Assembly (NCBI RefSeq): GCF_000336635.1
Contig: NZ_AOLY01000005.1
Coordinates: forward strand, 105,758-169,757
Origin: Haloarcula japonica DSM 6131
Lineage (GTDB): Archaea; Halobacteriota; Halobacteria; Halobacteriales; Haloarculaceae
Direction of reading: 5' to 3'
Length of the DNA: 64,000 bases
Shown piece after piece: positions 61,237 to 64,000 of this stretch. Below the pieces are notes generated by a model. It did no database searches. It was not told where the DNA came from and was given only the letters and a program-made list of their open reading frames with translations. Position numbers and translations under genes: made by a program. How positions within the stretch are numbered: the stretch's first letter is position 1; each line of letters begins with the position of its first letter.

Positions 61237-61371
61237 TTACTTCCACTCGGTGTAGCCGCACTTGCCGCAGTGCTGGCGGTCCTCGTGCTCGGCGAGGACG
61301 GTGTCACCACACCGGGGGCAGGTCTCGCGGTCGAGTTCGCCGTCGTCGCTGTAGTACTCGTTGTGTGGCAT
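61237..61371 (-). CDS. rps27ae: Ribosomal protein S27Ae
   Basis: A complete 44-residue protein that is easily missed: [13 protein letters not shown], then the zinc ribbon CPRCGD...CGKCGYTEW. The two CxxC pairs bind zinc in the small ribosomal subunit. Its ATG starts immediately after the S24e stop at 61372, and Kae1-Bud32 follows, giving a translation-related operon. Stop TAA 61237-61239. Confidence 0.95.
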   Translation of the reverse strand: MPHNEYYSDDGELDRETCPRCGDTVLAEHEDRQHCGKCGYTEWK

Positions 61372-61680
61372 CTATGCTTCCTCCGCTTCCTCTTCGCCGT
61401 CGGCGACGATCTTGTTGCGTTCGAGCATGTGGTCCTGCTCGACGTCGCGGGCGTACTCGGGGTTGTCGTAGACCTTCGCGTAGCCGACCGTCTTCCGCAT
61501 GCCGAACTTGGTGTCGAGCTTGTGGATGACGACTTCCTCGGCGTCCTTGTTCAGCGTGGCCGCAAGAGAGTCGCGGACAGAGAGACGGGAAGGGGTGGCT
61601 TCGTCGTGGACGACCTCGAACCGGACGTCCGTTCGGTGCAACATGGGATTTTCGTCTTCTTCGATGATGTCGATATCCAT
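61372..61680 (-). CDS. rps24e: Ribosomal protein S24e
   Basis: A 102-residue protein. MDIDIIEEDENPMLHRTDVRFEV is the family start, and LNKDAEEVVIHKLDTKFGMRKTVGYAKVYD is the signature. The tail is acidic (EEEAEEA), as usual in halophiles. It opens the S24e-S27ae-Kae1/Bud32 operon. The 203-base spacer 61681-61883 upstream holds no gene that I can support. Confidence 0.96.
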   Translation of the reverse strand: MDIDIIEEDENPMLHRTDVRFEVVHDEATPSRLSVRDSLAATLNKDAEEVVIHKLDTKFGMRKTVGYAKVYDNPEYARDVEQDHMLERNKIVADGEEEAEEA

Positions 61681-61883
61681 GGTTCGTTGTCCGTATCTAC
61701 CCGCCGAAGCGCGTAAAAGGATTTCGAAGCGGTTGACGCCGGCGTGACGGCCGAGCGTCCGCGATTGTTGATCGCCGTCCGTAACTCTGTTTTCGGGACG
61801 CTAGCCTGACGCGCTGAGCGGTCAGTTGTGGGCGTTTCGGCTGTAGTCTCGGTAGCAGGTCGATCCCCGTTCGCAGTGACTCC

Positions 61884-62891
61884 TTACTGCTCGCCCAGTT
61901 GCGCGAGCAGGTGCGAGAGATGGATTCGCTCGTTGGCCGCGTCGACGAGCGCCATATCCGTCTCACCGGCCATCGTGTGGATTTCGGCCAGTCGGTCGCC
62001 AGAGTAGCGTGACCGGGCTACTTCCAGCATGTCGTCGAGGATATCGGACGCGCCGTACCCCTCGTCGACGAGTAGATCGTCGAGCGTCGACCGAGCGTCG
62101 GTGAAGCGACCGTCTTCGGCCGCCTCGATCATCTGCTCGACTTGGTCGTCGGCCTCGACGGCATTGAGCGTCTCGAAGGCGGCGTCCATCGTCACCTCGC
62201 CCTCGGCTTCGGCGGTGGTCTGGGCGGCCAGTACTGCCGTCCGGAGGTCCCCCTCAGCGTAGCCGGCGACGTATTCGATGCCCTCATCGTTGTGGTCGAC
62301 GCCCTCCGCGGTGACGATGTCCTCAAGCACCGACGCCGTTTCCTCATGGGTTGGCTCGCGCATCACGACCGGGAAACACCGCGAGCGGATCGGCGGGATA
62401 ACGGCCGAAGGCTGACGCGTCGCGATAACGAACTGCGTCGCCTCATAGTACTGTTCCATCACCCGACGCAGCGCCTGCTGGAAGTCCTCGCGCATCCCCT
62501 CGGCGTTGTCCAGCAGGATGGTCTTGTAACTACCAGATACAGGCGAGTAGCTGGCGGACTCTTTGAGGACGTGATTGATGAGGTCGGCTTTCGAGGACTC
62601 GCGCCGTCGCTTGCTGTCGATGAACGACGAGAATCGCGGGTCGTTGGCGACCTCCTTTTTGGTCATACCGAACACGTCGGCCATGTTGAGTTCGGTGAAG
62701 TCCGCATCGGGGTTTTCGTGGACCTCGCGGGCGAACGCACGGACGGCGGCCGTCTTCCCGCTCCCTTTCGGCCCGTGGACCAGGAGGTTCATCGGCTCCT
62801 CGATGGCCCCCTGCAAGTGCTCGCGGGCCTTCGGCTGGCGGATCTCCGACAACTCCGGGGCGTGTGTCTCCGTCCACAGCGGCGCGTCCAT
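61884..62891 (-). CDS. Replication factor C small-subunit-like AAA+ protein
   Basis: A 335-residue clamp-loader ATPase. Walker A is VHGPKGSGKTAAVRAF, and the SRC sensor is IRSRCFPVV. The Walker B is LLDNAEGM where most RFC subunits have DEAD. The N-terminal WTETHAPELSEIRQPKAREHLQGAI and C-terminal collar helices agree with RFC. It fits the divergent third subunit of haloarchaea (RfcC). It should help load the PCNA sliding clamp with RfcA/RfcB. Confidence 0.85.
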   Translation of the reverse strand: MDAPLWTETHAPELSEIRQPKAREHLQGAIEEPMNLLVHGPKGSGKTAAVRAFAREVHENPDADFTELNMADVFGMTKKEVANDPRFSSFIDSKRRRESSKADLINHVLKESASYSPVSGSYKTILLDNAEGMREDFQQALRRVMEQYYEATQFVIATRQPSAVIPPIRSRCFPVVMREPTHEETASVLEDIVTAEGVDHNDEGIEYVAGYAEGDLRTAVLAAQTTAEAEGEVTMDAAFETLNAVEADDQVEQMIEAAEDGRFTDARSTLDDLLVDEGYGASDILDDMLEVARSRYSGDRLAEIHTMAGETDMALVDAANERIHLSHLLAQLGEQ

Positions 62892-63054
62892 CTGTTGGCA
62901 CTGGGTATGCCCGGCCCCGACAAGTATCCCGCGGTCCGCGGGCTCACGCTACTTGCTGGTACCAACGGTGCAGTAGCGGCGCGTTCGGCCCACCCATCAC
63001 GACCCAAATCTAACGGCGACCGGCACACTGGTACCGGCAGTCCCCGATCCTCGC

Positions 63055-63195
63055 TTACGAGAGTAGACTGTCCTCGGCTGGCTGCCAACCGCATTCCACG
63101 CACTCGAACTCCTCGTCGGCCGTTTTGATTACCGGCTCGTCGCATTTCTTACATTCCCGGAGGGGATTGTGGGGCCGAGTGGATGGTCGAGACAT
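63055..63195 (-). CDS. Tiny zinc-ribbon protein, 46 aa
   Basis: A complete frame, ATG at 63195 and TAA at 63055-63057: MSRPSTRPHNPLRECKKCDEP, VIKTADEEFECVECGWQPAED. Two CxxC pairs (CKKC, CVEC) form a four-Cys zinc ribbon. It has its own promoter. Such small zinc-finger proteins are numerous in haloarchaea and several affect biofilm or gene expression; the role of this one is unknown. Base composition is more AT-rich upstream. Confidence 0.75.
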   Translation of the reverse strand: MSRPSTRPHNPLRECKKCDEPVIKTADEEFECVECGWQPAEDSLLS

Positions 63196-63224
63196 ACGTT
63201 AACTAACTACACATTCTTTTCATA

Positions 63225-63232
63225 TAACCGTT
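63225..63232 (-). promoter_or_regulatory. TATA box of the zinc-ribbon gene
   Basis: The minus strand reads TTATATGA about 30 bases upstream of the ATG at 63195, within an AT-rich block (63196-63240). This implies a leaderless or very short-leader mRNA. Confidence 0.5.
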
Positions 63233-63404
63233 CGTTCTACGTACCTAGAATCATCGCTCCGACCAGCGAAGCTGGCGTCGCATTCCACCTGTGTGCTGGT
63301 TTCTCACGGATCCTCCTGCGCTCTGGTCGCTCGCAGCAACATGTCGACCGGAAGCGAGCGAACCAGTGGTTCGCCACCATCGGCCGGCAAACGACAGAAG
63401 GGAG

Positions 63405-63475
63405 TGCGCCGGCCGGGAATTGAACCCGGGCTATTGCCTTGGGAAGGCAATGTCCTACCACTGGACCACCGGCGC
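63405..63475 (-). tRNA. tRNA-Gly(CCC)
   Basis: On the minus strand the acceptor is GCGCCGG/CCGGCGC. The D arm is GGTCCAGTGGTAGGAC, the anticodon arm TTGCC-TTCCCAA-GGCAA gives CCC, and the T arm is CCGGGTTCAATTCCCGG. Discriminator A. No intron and no encoded CCA. Confidence 0.97.
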
Positions 63476-63681
63476 TCGTTGCACTCGCGCCGAGGTTCGC
63501 GATTCCCGCAGAATCGCTCACCACCGGCGCGCTGTGGTAGACTGCAGGTCGGTCGGACCTGCGAACCCTGTACCGAACTGTCAACAGCGACCGTACTTGA
63601 ACGTAGCGCTTCGACTGGACGCCCGTCCGAAAATATCACGCCGATGAATGGGTATTAGTTCCGTCCGGCCAACCAACAGAT

Positions 63682-64000
63682 ATGGCAACAGCCGACTCCG
63701 TCGTTCGGGCCGAGAACCCGTTCGACCTGACGTTCTCCGAGGCTGAACTGGACGCCAACCGGGAGCACATCACGTCGTTCATCGAGGCGCAGGTCGACGC
63801 CGCGGGTGTCGACACCGTCGTAATGGGGCTCTCGGGCGGCATCGACAGTACACTCGTCTCGCATTTGGCTGTCGAGGCACTTGGCCGCGACGCTGTCCAC
63901 GGCCTCGTGATGCCCAGCGAGGCCAACCGCGCTGACAACATGAGCGACGCCGAGCGAGTCGCCAACGACCTGCTCGGTATCGACTACGACGTCATCGAGA
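63682..64000 (+). CDS. nadE: NAD+ synthetase, 5' part (runs off the window)
   Basis: The first 106 residues are visible: MATADSVVRAENPFDLTFSEAEL, then the ATP-pyrophosphatase P-loop VVMGLSGGIDSTLVSHLAVEALG, and LVMPSEANRADNMSDAERVAN. This is the NadE adenylation fold that amidates deamido-NAD+ using ammonia. A TATA-like TATTA (63652-63656) lies about 28 bases before the ATG at 63682. The gene continues beyond 64000. Confidence 0.93.
   Translation, partial: MATADSVVRAENPFDLTFSEAELDANREHITSFIEAQVDAAGVDTVVMGLSGGIDSTLVSHLAVEALGRDAVHGLVMPSEANRADNMSDAERVANDLLGIDYDVIE

Noticed and set aside
63466-63530. Direct repeat CCACCGGCGC at 63466-63475 (tRNA-Gly end) and 63521-63530, as a possible attachment site
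   Set aside because: It copies the 5' end of the tRNA (minus strand), not the 3' end used by most integrases. It is only 10 bases, with no integrase or island between.

Overview
This window reads as chromosomal DNA from an extremely halophilic archaeon of the class Halobacteria, most likely Haloarcula or a close relative. The evidence is high GC, very acidic proteins, archaeal BRE/TATA promoters close to start codons, archaeal ribosomal proteins S24e and S27ae, a fused Kae1-Bud32, TiaS, a PGF-CTERM protein, and a 129-residue halophilic plant-type ferredoxin of the kind known from Haloarcula. Most of it is a core-genome housekeeping mosaic on both strands, with short operons and many one-to-eleven-base stop/start overlaps.

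Layout. 1-10.5 kb: a 2Fe-2S protein, an IMPACT-family protein, a YgfZ/GcvT-like protein, a PGF-CTERM surface protein, a PfkB-like protein, MutL, a HAD phosphatase, and a winged-helix/membrane/small molybdopterin-domain cluster. 10.5-15 kb: a structured, apparently non-coding segment, two tandem LolA-like lipocarrier paralogues (one truncated) and an ABC-2 exporter. 15-20 kb: a GAF/PAS histidine kinase with a receiver domain lacking its phosphoacceptor, and MutS. 20-28.9 kb: a 1250-residue Tat-secreted GH97 glycosidase, HisA, a heptad-repeat membrane coiled-coil protein, a PiT phosphate transporter, ferredoxin and a prepilin peptidase. 28.9-30.06 kb: the only clear accessory island, a 243-base set of nested perfect palindromes followed by a VapBC-type toxin-antitoxin pair enclosed by 53-base inverted repeats. 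30.1-46.7 kb: HisI, GlmM-like mutase, PyrE, glutaredoxin, an HTH regulator, TiaS, paired small proteins, threonine synthase-like and AstE-like enzymes, two RCK/TrkA proteins, citrate synthase and threonine deaminase. 46.7-58 kb: tRNA-Ser(GGA), a flippase-like protein, VOC, PhzF, DJ-1/PfpI, Gfo/Idh/MocA, RNase Z, a secreted repeat protein with N-glycosylation sequons, a TrkA-type protein, a PIN-like protein and a chemotaxis transducer. 58-64 kb: a short-chain dehydrogenase, XTP/dITP pyrophosphatase, Kae1-Bud32, S27ae, S24e, an RFC-like AAA+ protein, a tiny zinc-ribbon protein, tRNA-Gly(CCC) and the 5' part of nadE.

Genes that appear to work together: MutS with MutL; HisA with HisI (dispersed histidine genes); S24e, S27ae and Kae1-Bud32; the ABC ATPase, permease and LolA-like proteins as a possible envelope export module; and several K+ transport/gating proteins suited to a salt-in cell. 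The most unusual DNA is 28.89-30.06 kb. The second most unusual is the hairpin-rich segment at 10.56-10.78 kb.
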